Assembly (NCBI GenBank): GCA_028869185.1
Contig: JAGWTA010000013.1
Span: 1-64,000, forward strand
Length of the DNA: 64,000 nt
Direction of reading: 5' to 3'
From: Hyphomicrobiales bacterium
GTDB lineage: Bacteria; Pseudomonadota; Alphaproteobacteria; Rhizobiales; Beijerinckiaceae
In this document: one piece after another, positions 8,186-17,994 of the stretch
How positions within the stretch are numbered: the first letter of the stretch is position 1
Layout: the number at the start of each line of letters is the position of its first letter
Made by a program: the position numbers and the translations under genes
Notes under the pieces: generated by a model
The model's input: only the letters and a program-made list of their open reading frames with translations
Told to the model about the DNA's origin: nothing
The model's database searches: none

Positions 8186-9183
8186 GCGCCTCGCCCGCAT
8201 CGCCTGGCGCGCGCCAGACCGTCGCGCTCGCGCTTTTCGGTCTCGCCCTCGTAGCGGCGCCCTTTGTGGTCGACCGCTACATCCTGTCGATCATCCTGCT
8301 GTGCCTCATCGGCGCCTATCTCGGCCAGGCCTGGAACATTCTGATGGGCTTTTGTGGCCTGCTGTCGCTTGGCCATGCGCTTTATCTCGGCCTCGGCGCC
8401 TATGGCGCCGCCGCGCTCTACGTGAAATTCGGCATTGGACCGTGGCTTGGCGTTTTCGTCGCGATGGCGTTGGCGGTCGCTGCGTCCTTCGTCATCGGAT
8501 GGCTCGGATTCCGTTTCCGCATCGAGGGCGTTTACTTCTCGCTGCTCACCATCGCCTTTGCCGAAAGCGCGCGCATCGGCTTCGACAATTGGGCCTGGCT
8601 TGGCGGCGCCGCCGGCTTCTTCCTCCCCGTGCGCGCCGAGGATTTCGGCCAGTACTGGAACCTGCGCGGCGGCCCGTTTTTCTTCTATTATCTGGCGCTC
8701 GCGCTGGCAGCCGGCGGGCTTTTCGTCAGCGCGAGGCTGCGTGCGTCCAAGCTCGGGCACGCCTGGCTCGCAATCCGCGAGGATGCGCAGGCCGCGCGCG
8801 CGCTCGGCGTCAATGTGACGCGCGCCCGTTTCATGGCGCTGTTCGTTTCGGCGGCGATGACGGCCGTTGGCGGCGTGTATCTCGCCTTCTGGGGCAACAA
8901 TATTTTCCCCGGACAGATTTTCGACATGGCGCATTCCATCGACATCATGCTGGGCCCGATCGTCGGCGGCGTCGGCACCTTGTTCGGGCCGATTGTCGGC
9001 TCGTTCCTGCTCGTGCCGCTTGGCGAGGCGCTGATCGAGGCTTTGCGCGCGCTGGGCCTTAATGCGCCGGGCGCAAAAGCGCTCGTCTATGGTTTCCTGT
9101 TGATGGGCATCATCGCCGCCGCGCCCTCGGGCGTCTGGCCCTGGCTCGCGCGCCGTCTCCGACTGCAGGACAGGGAACAATGA
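8182..9183 (+). CDS. livM: ABC transporter permease, LivM type
   Basis: Second membrane subunit of the importer, 333 residues with about nine hydrophobic stretches. Family features are AWNILMGFCGLLSLGHALYLGLGAY near residue 50 and the conserved AIREDAQAARALGVNV cytoplasmic loop near residue 200. The pair LivH/LivM forms the channel. The gene overlaps both livH and livG by four bases. Confidence 0.95.
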   Translation: MSASPASPGARQTVALALFGLALVAAPFVVDRYILSIILLCLIGAYLGQAWNILMGFCGLLSLGHALYLGLGAYGAAALYVKFGIGPWLGVFVAMALAVAASFVIGWLGFRFRIEGVYFSLLTIAFAESARIGFDNWAWLGGAAGFFLPVRAEDFGQYWNLRGGPFFFYYLALALAAGGLFVSARLRASKLGHAWLAIREDAQAARALGVNVTRARFMALFVSAAMTAVGGVYLAFWGNNIFPGQIFDMAHSIDIMLGPIVGGVGTLFGPIVGSFLLVPLGEALIEALRALGLNAPGAKALVYGFLLMGIIAAAPSGVWPWLARRLRLQDREQ

Positions 9184-9920
9184 GCGCGGTTGCACAGCCG
9201 CTGCTCGCGGTCCGGAATGCGACGAAGCGCTTTCGCGGCCTGACCGCCGTCAGCGACGTGTCCTTCGCCGTGATGCCCGCCGAGATTTTCGCGGTGATCG
9301 GCCCGAACGGCGCCGGAAAAACGACGTTGTTCAATCTGATCGCCGGCGCATTTGCGCTGGATGAAGGCGAAATTCATTTCGATGGCCGCAGGATCGACGG
9401 GCAGAGTCCGGACAAGATCTGCGAGCAAGGCATTGCGCGCACGTTCCAGATCGTCAAACCCTTTCCCGAACTCAGCGTGCGCGACAATGTGGCGATTGGC
9501 GCCATGCTGCGCGCGCCCGACATGGACAGCGCGCGCGCCGCTGCGGACGAAATTCTGCGCAAGCTCGATCTGTTCGACAAGCGCGGCCAGAAGGCGGCGA
9601 GCCTCACGCTGCCCGACCGCAAGCGCCTCGAAGTCGCGCGCGCGCTCGCGACGCGGCCAAGGCTGATCCTGCTCGACGAGGTGATGGCCGGCCTGCGCCC
9701 GACCGAAACCGATCACATGGTGGCGGCGCTGCGCGACATCAATCGCGCCGAGCAACTCGCCATCGTGATGATCGAACATGTCATGCGGGCTGTCATGGCG
9801 TTGGCGGAGCGCGTGCATGTGCTGCACCACGGCGCAAGCATCGCGGAAGGCCCGCCGCAGGAGGTGACGCGCGACGCGCGCGTGATTGAGTCCTATCTCG
9901 GCTTGAAGGCGGCGCATTGA
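9180..9920 (+). CDS. livG: ABC transporter ATP-binding protein, LivG type
   Basis: ATPase subunit of the importer, 246 residues. Walker A is GPNGAGKTT near residue 41, Walker B is [11 protein letters not shown], and the LivG-specific C-terminal segment with [24 protein letters not shown] is present. The ABC signature is degenerate: the position that normally reads LSGGQ reads [15 protein letters not shown], a variant also seen in some LivG-like proteins as far as I recall. In an asymmetric heterodimer one of the two sites may therefore be weak. It overlaps livM and livF. Confidence 0.94.
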   Translation: MSAVAQPLLAVRNATKRFRGLTAVSDVSFAVMPAEIFAVIGPNGAGKTTLFNLIAGAFALDEGEIHFDGRRIDGQSPDKICEQGIARTFQIVKPFPELSVRDNVAIGAMLRAPDMDSARAAADEILRKLDLFDKRGQKAASLTLPDRKRLEVARALATRPRLILLDEVMAGLRPTETDHMVAALRDINRAEQLAIVMIEHVMRAVMALAERVHVLHHGASIAEGPPQEVTRDARVIESYLGLKAAH

Positions 9921-10624
9921 TGCTCACCGTCGAAAACCTCGATCTCTATTACGGCGACGCGCAAGCGCTTTCGCAGGTCGCCCTTTCCGTGCAGCAAGGC
10001 GAAATCGTCGCAATCGTCGGCGCCAATGGCGCAGGCAAGACCTCGCTCATCCGCGCCATTGCGGGCATGCTGAAACCGGCCTCTGGCCGCATCGTGTTCA
10101 AGGGCGCCGACATTGCGGGCCTCAACAGTCACAAGGTCTGCAATCTCGGGCTCGGCCAGGTCGCCGAAGGCAGGCAGGTGTTTCCCAGCCTCACCGTCTC
10201 GGAAAATCTGCTCGTCGGAGGCATGACGCCGCGCGCCCGCGCTCGCCGCGCACAAAACCTCGAACGCATGCTTGCGTTGTTCCCGCGGCTGCAGGAACGG
10301 CTCGCGCAGCCGGCGGGCACGCTGTCGGGCGGGGAGCAGCAGATGCTCGCCATTGCGCGCTGCCTGATGGGCGAGCCCGAACTCGTCCTGTTCGACGAGC
10401 CATCGCTCGGCCTGTCGCCTGCGATGGCCCATGGCGTGCTCGATACGATCGTCGACCTGAACCGGCAGGGCCTGACCTGCATCATCGTCGAGCAGAATGT
10501 CGCGGCTTCTCTGGAAATGGCGGGGCGCGCCTATGTTCTGGAAAATGGCGCGATCACGCTTTCGGGCGCGGGCCGCGCCTTGTTGCAGGACGACCGCGTG
10601 CGGCAGGCCTATCTCGGCATGTGA
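9920..10624 (+). CDS. livF: ABC transporter ATP-binding protein, LivF type
   Basis: Second ATPase subunit, 234 residues. Walker [11 protein letters not shown], canonical signature [15 protein letters not shown] and Walker [14 protein letters not shown] are complete, in contrast to the degenerate signature in LivG. The ATG at 9920 overlaps the livG stop as TGATG; a TTG three bases earlier is also possible. It is the last gene of the importer locus; rpiA follows after 59 bases. Confidence 0.95.
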   Translation: MLTVENLDLYYGDAQALSQVALSVQQGEIVAIVGANGAGKTSLIRAIAGMLKPASGRIVFKGADIAGLNSHKVCNLGLGQVAEGRQVFPSLTVSENLLVGGMTPRARARRAQNLERMLALFPRLQERLAQPAGTLSGGEQQMLAIARCLMGEPELVLFDEPSLGLSPAMAHGVLDTIVDLNRQGLTCIIVEQNVAASLEMAGRAYVLENGAITLSGAGRALLQDDRVRQAYLGM

Positions 10625-10683
10625 GCGGGTTTGCCTTTTGCCCGCAAAGCCGGTATTTCGGCGCTCATTCAATGGAATTTCCC

Positions 10684-11397
10684 ATGTCCGCCCCGCTTTC
10701 CGCACAGGATGAAGCCAAGCGCCGCGCCGCCGCGCGAGCGCTGGAATTCGTGACCGATGGAATGCGACTGGGGCTTGGCACCGGCTCCACTGCGGCCGCC
10801 TTCGTCGATCTGCTCGGCGCGCGCGTGAAGGCGGGACTGAACATCATCGGCGTGCCGACCTCGGAACGCACGCATATGCAGGCGCAAAGCCTCGGCGTGC
10901 CGCTCTCGACGCTCGATCAGACGCCCGAACTCGACCTGACCATCGACGGCGCGGACGAATTCGACGCCAGACTGCGTCTCATCAAGGGCGGCGGCGGCGC
11001 TTTGCTCCGCGAAAAGATCGTGGCTGCGGCCTCGAAGGCCATGATCGTCATTGCCGACGCCTCGAAGGAAGTGCAAACGCTTGGCCGCTTCCCCTTGCCG
11101 GTCGAATGCGACCGGTTCGGCCTCGAATCGACGCGCCGCCACATCCAGAGCGCGATCGCCGATTGCGGGTCCAAAGGGGCGATTTCCCTGCGCAACGGCG
11201 CCGATGGCCATGCTTTCGTCACGGATGGCGGCCATGCCATTTTCGATTGCGCGCTCGGCGCGATAAACCATCCGGAGAAACTCGCCGCCGCGCTCGTCGC
11301 CATTCCGGGCGTTGTGGAGCATGGCCTGTTCATCGGCTTGGCCACCACGATCGTCGTGGCCGATCCGCAGGGCGTGCGCCTCATCGGCGCGGCATGA
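10684..11397 (+). CDS. rpiA: Ribose-5-phosphate isomerase A
   Basis: Interconverts ribose 5-phosphate and ribulose 5-phosphate in the pentose phosphate pathway (and Calvin cycle if present). The 237-residue protein has [16 protein letters not shown] (phosphate binding), the catalytic region [11 protein letters not shown] and the [14 protein letters not shown] motif with the catalytic Glu and Lys. The ATG at 10684 has GGAA about six bases upstream; an ATG at 10672 is the alternative. It is followed closely by a DUF2059 gene and gor, so may share a transcript. Confidence 0.96.
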   Translation: MSAPLSAQDEAKRRAAARALEFVTDGMRLGLGTGSTAAAFVDLLGARVKAGLNIIGVPTSERTHMQAQSLGVPLSTLDQTPELDLTIDGADEFDARLRLIKGGGGALLREKIVAAASKAMIVIADASKEVQTLGRFPLPVECDRFGLESTRRHIQSAIADCGSKGAISLRNGADGHAFVTDGGHAIFDCALGAINHPEKLAAALVAIPGVVEHGLFIGLATTIVVADPQGVRLIGAA

Positions 11398-11419
11398 TTT
11401 GCAAAGGCAGGAGACCGTC

Positions 11420-11941
11420 TTGAAGCTTACAACCTTTTTCGGCGCATTCGCGATTACGGCCCTGCTGGCGGGCGCCCCCGCGTTCGCGCAGGCGCCCGCG
11501 CCGGCGCCCGCAGCCGCCGAGCCGAGCGCCGCGCAGATTGCGCTGGCGCGCGACCTCATCGTGGCGTCCGGCGTCGCCCGCACTTTCTCGGGCATCGTGC
11601 CGCAATATCTCGACCAGATCGGCACCAATCTGACGCAGACGCGCCCCGACCTCATTCGCGATCTCAATACGGTGCGCGAGCAGATCAAGCCGGAATTCGA
11701 CAAGCGCGTCGACACGCTGATCGATCAGGCCGCCAGGCTTTACGCGCAGCGTTTCAGCGAAGACGAACTCAAGCAGATGGTCGTCTTTTTCAAAAGCCCC
11801 GCAGGCCAGCATTATGTGTCGGCGCAGCCGGGCATCCTCAACGACATGTTTGTCGCCATGCAGGGCTGGTCGCGTGACATTTCCAGCGACATGATGACGC
11901 GCGTGCGTGAGGAAATGAAAAAGAAGGGTCACGAACTCTGA
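11420..11941 (+). CDS. DUF2059 domain periplasmic protein
   Basis: A 173-residue secreted protein. The signal peptide (KLTTFFGAFAITALLAGAPAFAQ) is followed by an Ala/Pro-rich linker and then the DUF2059 region with FSEDELKQMVVFFKSPAGQHYV, a hallmark of that family. The start is TTG at 11420, supported by AGGCAGGAGA just upstream and by the signal peptide. It sits between rpiA and gor and its stop codon overlaps the apparent gor start. The role of DUF2059 proteins is not established. Confidence 0.85.
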   Translation: MKLTTFFGAFAITALLAGAPAFAQAPAPAPAAAEPSAAQIALARDLIVASGVARTFSGIVPQYLDQIGTNLTQTRPDLIRDLNTVREQIKPEFDKRVDTLIDQAARLYAQRFSEDELKQMVVFFKSPAGQHYVSAQPGILNDMFVAMQGWSRDISSDMMTRVREEMKKKGHEL

Positions 11942-13314
11942 GCGGCTTCGACGTCGATCTCTTCGTCATTGGCGCGGGCTCCGGCGGCGTCCGCGCCGCC
12001 CGCATTGCGGCGGGCTATGGCGCGAAGGTGATGATTGCGGAAGAATTCCGCATCGGCGGCGCCTGCGTCATTCGCGGCTGCGTGCCGAAGAAGCTCTACG
12101 TCTACGCCAGCCGTTTCGCCGACGATTTTTTCGACGCGCAGGGTTTCGGCTGGAATGTTGCGCCGGCCCATTTCGACTGGTCGAAACTCGTCAACGCGAA
12201 AGAAGCGGAAGTTTCGCGCCTCTCGGCGATTTACGCGGCCAATCTGACGAAAGCGGGCGTCGAAACGGCGCTGTCGCGCGCCAGCGTCGCGGGCCCGCAA
12301 AGCATTCGCCTTTCGGACGGGCGCACGATTTCGGCGAAGAACATCCTCATTGCAACCGGCGCCACGCCGCTTCTCGAACCCGCGATACCGGGGATCGAAC
12401 ACACGATCACCTCGAACGAGATTTTCGATCTCCGGCAGTTTCCCCGGCGCCTTCTGGTCGTCGGCGGCGGCTATATCGCGGTTGAATTCGCCTCGATTTT
12501 CGCGCGGCTCGGCGCGCATGTGACGGAAGTTTTCCGCGCCGACAACGTGCTGCGCGGTTTCGACGGCGATCTGCGCGCCCATCTGGCTGACGCGCTTTCG
12601 CATGCCGGCGTCGATCTGCGCGCGGGCGTGCTGCCGTCAGCCATCGAAAAAACGGCGAATGGGTTTCGCGTCACGCTCAGCGACGGCGCGGCCCTGGAAG
12701 TCGATCAGATCTTGCTGGCGACAGGCCGCCGCCCGAACACGCGCGGCCTCGGGCTTGAGGAGGCCGGCGTCGTGCTGGACGCAGCCGGCGCGGTGAAAGT
12801 CGACGCCGACGCGCGCTCCAGCGTTCCGAGCATCTACGCTGTCGGCGATGTGACAAACCGCATCAATTTGACGCCCGTCGCGATTCGCGAAGGCCACGCT
12901 TTCGCCGACCGCGTTTTCGGCGGCAGGAAAGAGACGGTCGATTACGATTTCGTTCCGACGGCCGTGTTCACGACGCCGGAAATCGGCACGGTCGGCTTGA
13001 CGGAAGACGAAGCGCGCGCCCGTTACGGCGTTGTCGACATCTATTCGACGGGTTTTCGCCCGATGAAGGCAACGCTGTCGGGCAGGAGCGAGCGCATCTA
13101 CATGAAGATCGTCGTCGACGGCGACAGCGACCGCGTTCTGGGCGTGCACATCTTCGGGCATGAAGCGGGCGAACTGGCGCAGGTTCTCGCGATTGCGCTG
13201 CGCATCGGCGCGAAGAAAGCCGATTTCGATGCGACGATGGCGCTGCATCCAAGCGCGGCGGAGGAACTCGTCACGCTGCGCACGCGCACCCTGCGTCACG
13301 TCAGGCCGGTCTGA
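11938..13314 (+). CDS. gor: Glutathione-disulfide reductase (apparent CTG start)
   Basis: FAD- and NADPH-dependent flavoenzyme that regenerates reduced glutathione. Reading from CTG 11938 gives SGFDVDLFVIGAGSGGVRAARIA, the standard start of Gor, with the FAD motif GAGSGG at residues 12-17 and the redox-active pair C43/C48 in CVIRGCVPKK. The NADPH motif GGGYIAVEFA and the C-terminal HPSAAEELVTLR with the catalytic His are present. No ATG, GTG or TTG occurs in frame between the upstream stop (11908) and GTG 12028, and a start at 12028 would delete the FAD motif. CTG overlaps the preceding TGA, and GAAGGG lies nine bases upstream. Confidence 0.92.
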   Translation: MSGFDVDLFVIGAGSGGVRAARIAAGYGAKVMIAEEFRIGGACVIRGCVPKKLYVYASRFADDFFDAQGFGWNVAPAHFDWSKLVNAKEAEVSRLSAIYAANLTKAGVETALSRASVAGPQSIRLSDGRTISAKNILIATGATPLLEPAIPGIEHTITSNEIFDLRQFPRRLLVVGGGYIAVEFASIFARLGAHVTEVFRADNVLRGFDGDLRAHLADALSHAGVDLRAGVLPSAIEKTANGFRVTLSDGAALEVDQILLATGRRPNTRGLGLEEAGVVLDAAGAVKVDADARSSVPSIYAVGDVTNRINLTPVAIREGHAFADRVFGGRKETVDYDFVPTAVFTTPEIGTVGLTEDEARARYGVVDIYSTGFRPMKATLSGRSERIYMKIVVDGDSDRVLGVHIFGHEAGELAQVLAIALRIGAKKADFDATMALHPSAAEELVTLRTRTLRHVRPV

Positions 13315-13335
13315 ACCGAAACCGGCCTTGACCGC

Positions 13336-13821
13336 TCAGTTCAGGCGCCAGATGGCGAAATTGAGCGCCGACGCGAAAGTCACCCAGGCGAGATAGGGAA
13401 CGAACAGCAGGCCGGCGATCCGGTCGAGCGTGTAAAAGCGCACGAGCGTCAGCGCGATGGCGACCCACAGCAGCGCAATGACGACCAAGCCCGCAAGCGG
13501 CGAATGGAACCGGAAAAACGCGAAAGACCAGAGCGCATTCAGAACGATCTGGACAATCCACAGCCCGATGGCGCCGCGCACCCCGGGCGCATCGGTCGGC
13601 AGGCGCAGAATGCGCCAGAACGCAATCGCCATCAGAATGTAGAGCGTCGTCCAGGCCGGTCCGAACAGCCAGTTCGGCGGCGTGAAGGCGGGTTTGGCGA
13701 GACTTGCGTACCATGTCGGAATTTCGGGCATCGTGGCGAGAGAACCGGCGACGGCCGCCATTGCTGTCGGCGCAATCGCCATGATCGTGGCGTCGAGCCC
13801 GCTTTCAGATCTGGCTTGCAT
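13336..13821 (-). CDS. tspO: TspO/MBR family tryptophan-rich sensory protein
   Basis: A 161-residue integral membrane protein with five hydrophobic helices. The family marks are WYASLAKPAFTPPNWLFGPAWTTLYILMAIA and WSFAFFRFHSPLAGLV, then LPYLAWVTFASALNFAIWRLN at the end. TspO proteins bind porphyrins and other tetrapyrroles and act in oxidative stress or pigment regulation in alphaproteobacteria. The start at 13821 follows AAAGG and is preferred over a longer Arg-rich frame. It converges with gor and its beginning overlaps the end of the upstream acyltransferase gene by 17 bases. Confidence 0.9.
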   Translation of the reverse strand: MQARSESGLDATIMAIAPTAMAAVAGSLATMPEIPTWYASLAKPAFTPPNWLFGPAWTTLYILMAIAFWRILRLPTDAPGVRGAIGLWIVQIVLNALWSFAFFRFHSPLAGLVVIALLWVAIALTLVRFYTLDRIAGLLFVPYLAWVTFASALNFAIWRLN

Positions 13822-15013
13822 GGAGAACCTTTCTGTCAAAGCCGCGCGCCAGCCGTTTGCCATAGGCCATGCCCGGCGCCTCGATCCAGCGATGCGCGCC
13901 ATAGCTCGTCGCAACGACGCAGGCCAGAACCAGCGGCATGTAAACCAGATACGGCAGACCCGTTTCGGCCAGCAGGCGCATCGCCGTCATGCCGACCGTG
14001 AAATGCAGCAAATAGAGCGGATAGGAAATATTCGCCAGAAAACGCATCGCTGGCGCAAGGCCGATCCGCGCGCGAAAGCTGTAGGCCGCAAGAAAAACGG
14101 CGAGCGCCACGCCGTAGGACGGGGTCTGGTTGCCATTCATGGCCAGAAATCCCGTCATCGGCCATGCGGCCGCAAAGAGCGCCATGAGCGCGCCGCCCGC
14201 GAGCAAGGCCCGCCGCGCATCCAGCGCGCCGATGAAATGGGCGTGAAACACGACGCCGATCATCATGAACACCGTGAACGCCGGTTGCCATCCGAAGGAG
14301 CCAAAAAACCAGCCATAGCCGTTCCAGCACGCAACGCCCGCGCCGCGGCAGTTCATCCAGAGCGCGCCGTAGCAGCAGAACACAAAAACGCCCCACGCCA
14401 GCGCCGGCCACACGGCGCCGCGCCGGATAGGCCCGGCCATCAGCGCCACAAGCAGGTAGAACTTGATCTCGATCAGCAGCGTCCATGCGCCATTGACGAG
14501 CGGCGTCGCGCCGAAAAGATCGGGAACGAGCAGGGCGTTGGCGATGTAGTCGCCGAGGCTGAAGGGCGCATGCGCGCCAAAGAAACGCGCGGCGGCGTTG
14601 ACCATCGCAACAGAGGCCGCAAAGGCGAACAGATACGTCGGCATGAGCCGGAAAAACCGCGCGATCGCGAAAGCGCCGCCGCTGTAGCGCGTCAGCGAAA
14701 TGGGAATGACGAAACCGCTGATGAGGAAAAACAGCCCGACGCTGAGCACGCCGAAATTGAACAGGCGCAGGATGGCCTGGACCCAGCCCGGCCCCCCGAT
14801 CGCGAGCGCAGGCGCATTCAAAGCGACGGCCGCGATGTCCGGGTGGTAGACATAGACTTCGCCGTAATGGGCGACGACCACCATCGCCGCCGCCAGCCCG
14901 CGCAGCACATCGGCAAACACGAGCCGCGTCTCGCCCCGGTTGAGGGCGGCAAGGTCAGCGGGCGCAGGCAGGGGCGCGGCGTCGGGAAGCTGGTCGATCG
15001 AAAGGGGCTGCAC
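13805..15013 (-). CDS. Acyltransferase 3 family membrane protein
   Basis: A 402-residue multi-pass membrane protein of the acyltransferase-3 (OafA/NodX-like) family, which moves acyl groups such as acetyl onto surface sugars. The family motif near the N-terminus is [22 protein letters not shown], with the R-G-x-A and the catalytic-type His. Later motifs include [15 protein letters not shown] and the late [11 protein letters not shown]. The start is GTG at 15013; the long frame beyond it is Arg-rich and looks like antisense of the aroG gene. It is divergent from aroG and overlaps tspO by 17 bases. The substrate is unknown. Confidence 0.88.
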   Translation of the reverse strand: MQPLSIDQLPDAAPLPAPADLAALNRGETRLVFADVLRGLAAAMVVVAHYGEVYVYHPDIAAVALNAPALAIGGPGWVQAILRLFNFGVLSVGLFFLISGFVIPISLTRYSGGAFAIARFFRLMPTYLFAFAASVAMVNAAARFFGAHAPFSLGDYIANALLVPDLFGATPLVNGAWTLLIEIKFYLLVALMAGPIRRGAVWPALAWGVFVFCCYGALWMNCRGAGVACWNGYGWFFGSFGWQPAFTVFMMIGVVFHAHFIGALDARRALLAGGALMALFAAAWPMTGFLAMNGNQTPSYGVALAVFLAAYSFRARIGLAPAMRFLANISYPLYLLHFTVGMTAMRLLAETGLPYLVYMPLVLACVVATSYGAHRWIEAPGMAYGKRLARGFDRKVLHASQI

Positions 15014-15147
15014 GGGGCGCTTATAGCGGCCGGCCCGCCCAACCGCCAGAAGCCTCGCCAATCGCGTCCGGCTCGTGTATAAGCGCCGCTTCCGCACCGC
15101 ACTATGACGAAAAGGCCGCCTTGCAGCGGTCTGACGAGGAGTTTGCC

Positions 15148-16533
15148 ATGACCGCCGAGCGTTGGTCGCCCGAAAGCTGGAGAAAGCGCCCCATCGAGCA
15201 GGTTCCGGTCTATACGGACCAGGCCGCGCTCGCTGATGTGGAGCGCCAGCTCGCCGGCTTTCCGCCGCTCGTTTTCGCGGGCGAGGCGCGCAAGCTGAAA
15301 AAGCAGCTCGCCCGCGTGGCGGCCGGCGAGGCCTTCCTGTTGCAGGGCGGCGACTGCGCCGAGAGCTTTGCCGAACATTCCGCCGACAACATCCGCGATT
15401 TCCTGCGCGTGTTCCTGCAGATGGCGGTCGTGATGACATTCGCCGCGGCCTCGCCCGTGGTGAAGGTCGGCCGCATCGCCGGTCAGTTCGCCAAGCCCCG
15501 TTCCGCGCCGACCGAAAAGCGCGGCGGCCTCGAACTGCCGTCCTACCGCGGCGACATCGTCAACGACGCTGCTTTCACGCCGGAAGCGCGCATTCCCGAT
15601 CCTCGCCGCCAGCTCGAGGCCTATCGCCAGTCCGCAGCGACGCTCAATCTGCTGCGCGCTTTTGCGACCGGCGGTTACGCCAACCTGGAAAACGCCCATC
15701 GCTGGATGCTCGGCTTCGTCAACGACACGCCGCAGTCGGGCCGCTATCAGGAAATCGCCAACCGGATTTCCGAAACGCTGGGCTTCATGCGCGCCATCGG
15801 ACTCGATGCCGAGCAGCATCCCGAACTGCGCCAGACCGATTTCTACACCTCGCATGAAGTGCTGTTGCTCGGTTACGAACAGGCGTTGACCCGCATCGAC
15901 TCCACGACCGGCGATCCCTATCTGACGTCCGGACATCTGGTCTGGATCGGCGACCGCACGCGTCAGCCCGATCACGCCCATGTCGAATTCTGCCGCGGCA
16001 TCAAGAATCCGATCGGCGTGAAATGCGGCCCCTCGCTGAAGCCCGATGCGCTGCTCGAATTGCTCGACATTCTCGATCCGCAAAACGAACCGGGCCGCAT
16101 CACGCTCATAGGCCGCTTCGGCGCCGACAAGATCGGCGATCACCTTCCTGCGCTTTTGCGTGCGGTGAAAAAGAGCGGCCGCACGCCTGTCTGGTCGATC
16201 GATCCCATGCATGGCAACACGATCACCGCGGCCGGCTACAAGACGCGGCCTTTCGACAAGATCATGAGCGAAATTCGTTCCTTCTTCGCCATCCATCGCG
16301 CCGAGGGCACCTACGCCGGCGGCGTGCATCTTGAGATGACGGGCAAAAACGTCACCGAATGCATGGGCGGCGCGCGCGCCTTGTCGGAAGCCGATCTCGC
16401 CGAGAGCTATGACACGGCCTGCGATCCGCGTCTTAACGCCGAACAGTCGATTGAAGTCGCCTTCCTGGTCGCGGAGCTCTTGAAAACCGAGCGGCAGGCC
16501 CGCGCAACGCCAGCGGTCGACGCGGCGGAATGA
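15148..16533 (+). CDS. aroG: Class II 3-deoxy-7-phosphoheptulonate (DAHP) synthase
   Basis: Condenses phosphoenolpyruvate and erythrose 4-phosphate, the first step of the shikimate pathway. The 461-residue length and plant-like sequence ([17 protein letters not shown] at the start, [59 protein letters not shown]) identify the class II (AroH/plant) type, not the E. coli AroG type. Metal and substrate residues lie in the GDCAE and HGN segments. The start at 15148 has AGGAG at 15136-15141. It is divergent from the acyltransferase gene. Confidence 0.96.
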   Translation: MTAERWSPESWRKRPIEQVPVYTDQAALADVERQLAGFPPLVFAGEARKLKKQLARVAAGEAFLLQGGDCAESFAEHSADNIRDFLRVFLQMAVVMTFAAASPVVKVGRIAGQFAKPRSAPTEKRGGLELPSYRGDIVNDAAFTPEARIPDPRRQLEAYRQSAATLNLLRAFATGGYANLENAHRWMLGFVNDTPQSGRYQEIANRISETLGFMRAIGLDAEQHPELRQTDFYTSHEVLLLGYEQALTRIDSTTGDPYLTSGHLVWIGDRTRQPDHAHVEFCRGIKNPIGVKCGPSLKPDALLELLDILDPQNEPGRITLIGRFGADKIGDHLPALLRAVKKSGRTPVWSIDPMHGNTITAAGYKTRPFDKIMSEIRSFFAIHRAEGTYAGGVHLEMTGKNVTECMGGARALSEADLAESYDTACDPRLNAEQSIEVAFLVAELLKTERQARATPAVDAAE

Positions 16534-16538
16534 TGACG

Positions 16539-16570
16539 AACGCCGGTCCCAGAGACCGGCGTTTTGTTTT
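16539..16570 (+). terminator. Intrinsic terminator of the DAHP synthase gene
   Basis: Stem AACGCCGGTC / GACCGGCGTT with a short loop, followed by TTGTTTT, six bases past the stop codon. It separates the aroG transcript from the GH10 gene, which starts 12 bases after it. Confidence 0.85.
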
Positions 16571-16581
16571 GGGGGCGCATC

Positions 16582-17994
16582 ATGGCCCAAACCACACACG
16601 GTTTCTCGCGACGTTCGCTGCTGCAATCGGCGCTGGCTTCGTGCTGCGCGGCGCCGGCGCGCGCCTTCAGCCCGCAATGCCGGCCAGGAGAGATCGCGCC
16701 TGCGCCTGCGGCGCTGCCTTTTGCCGACGCCGAGCCGCTCGGCGTTCTTGCTGCGCGCCGCAACCTGCAATTCGGCGTGCAGGTGGGCATCGCGGACAAG
16801 AGCTACGGCGGGGGCATGTATGACCCGGTCTATCAGCAGCTCATCTTGCGCGAGCAACCGCAGTTTCTCGTTTATGGCTCGGCGTTCAAGTTCATCGACA
16901 ATTGCGCGGACGCGCCCGGCCCCGACAGGCGTCTGCGCTTTTCCAACGCGCGCCACGGCGTCAGGGACACCTGGTATCAGGCAAACGACATAACCGCTTT
17001 TGCAAAGCGTCACGGTCTGCGCGGTCGCGCCGATACGCTTGTGTGGCAGAACACGCATCCTGCATGGCTTGATGCGCTTGCCGCGCGCGACTGGCGCCAA
17101 ACGCCGCAGTATCGGTCGAACATGGCCTATCTCGATCAGTATATTTCGGCGGCGATGAAGAAGATCGTCGAACTCTCGGCAGGCGACGCCGCTTTTTTTC
17201 AGGCCATCGGCGTCGTCAACGAGCCGCTCGATCCCTTCAATCCGGTTGGCGGCATGGCGAGTTATGCGGGCGGGCCGTTTCTGCCGCCAGGCCAGCCCTG
17301 CGGCCCTACGGCGCCGCCCGATTATATCGCGACAGCCTTTCAGAAAGTCGTTCATTACAACGATTATTGGTCGCGCGAACTTGGTCTGCCCCCAACCAGC
17401 GCGAAGCTCTTCATCAACGAAACGACCGCGGAGACGGATCAGTTCGGCCCGCTCGTGCGTCCCGCCTTGCTTGCGCTCGTCAAGGCGATGAAAAACGCGG
17501 GACTGCGGCTCGACGCCGTCGGCCTCGAATGCCATTTGCAGCCGCAGATGATGAACAATCCGCAGTCGCCGGACTGGACGGCGTTCGGCGCATTCTTGCA
17601 GGAGCTTTCAGACCTCGGCGTCGAAATTTACATCACCGAATTCGATGTTCTCGATTACGCAGCCAATTGCGCGGGAGAAAAAGCCCCGCGCCAAGCGGCC
17701 GACGATCTCGTGAGCCGCTATTGCCAGTCGTTTCTGGAAACCGTGTTGAAATATCCGGCCGTGAAATCGATCAGCGTCTGGGATCTGTCCGATCGTTATT
17801 CGTTCTACCGCATGCTCGATGTCGCGCAATGGTACGGCTATCACAAGACGCCGGCCGGCGCGCATTGGCCAAAGTGCGAGATCAGACCTGCCTCTCGCCA
17901 GGCCATCGCTTGCCCGCGCCCGGCGCTGTTCGACGATGCGATGATCCCCAAATCGGCGCGCGCGGCTTTTGCGCGCGCACTGCAGGCCCGCTGA
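16582..17994 (+). CDS. Tat-exported glycoside hydrolase family 10 protein (xylanase-like)
   Basis: A 470-residue secreted protein. The signal FSRRSLLQSALASCCAAPARA is of twin-arginine type. The GH10 fold is seen in the acid/base segment VVNEPLDP (E214) and the nucleophile segment EIYITEFDVLD (E353), with LECHLQ and ISVWDLSDRYSF, which match the conserved GLQ and WG(L/I)xD regions. In strand 3 the usual WHSQ/WHTP-like motif reads WQNTHPAW, so substrate choice may differ from true xylan. The start at 16582 follows GGGGG. The next gene, an acyltransferase, starts on its stop codon, so the two are an operon; the substrate could be an endogenous acylated polysaccharide. Confidence 0.88.
   Translation: MAQTTHGFSRRSLLQSALASCCAAPARAFSPQCRPGEIAPAPAALPFADAEPLGVLAARRNLQFGVQVGIADKSYGGGMYDPVYQQLILREQPQFLVYGSAFKFIDNCADAPGPDRRLRFSNARHGVRDTWYQANDITAFAKRHGLRGRADTLVWQNTHPAWLDALAARDWRQTPQYRSNMAYLDQYISAAMKKIVELSAGDAAFFQAIGVVNEPLDPFNPVGGMASYAGGPFLPPGQPCGPTAPPDYIATAFQKVVHYNDYWSRELGLPPTSAKLFINETTAETDQFGPLVRPALLALVKAMKNAGLRLDAVGLECHLQPQMMNNPQSPDWTAFGAFLQELSDLGVEIYITEFDVLDYAANCAGEKAPRQAADDLVSRYCQSFLETVLKYPAVKSISVWDLSDRYSFYRMLDVAQWYGYHKTPAGAHWPKCEIRPASRQAIACPRPALFDDAMIPKSARAAFARALQAR

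Noticed and set aside
7882..9195. Long minus-strand open frame opposite livM
   Set aside because: Antisense of livM with no ribosome site or recognisable domain; the plus-strand genes are clear LivH and LivM.
14818..17535. Very long open frame on the minus strand (905 residues) across the DAHP synthase region
   Set aside because: It is antisense to aroG and the GH10 gene, is rich in Arg, Ala and Gly, and has no domain. High-GC codon bias creates such shadows.
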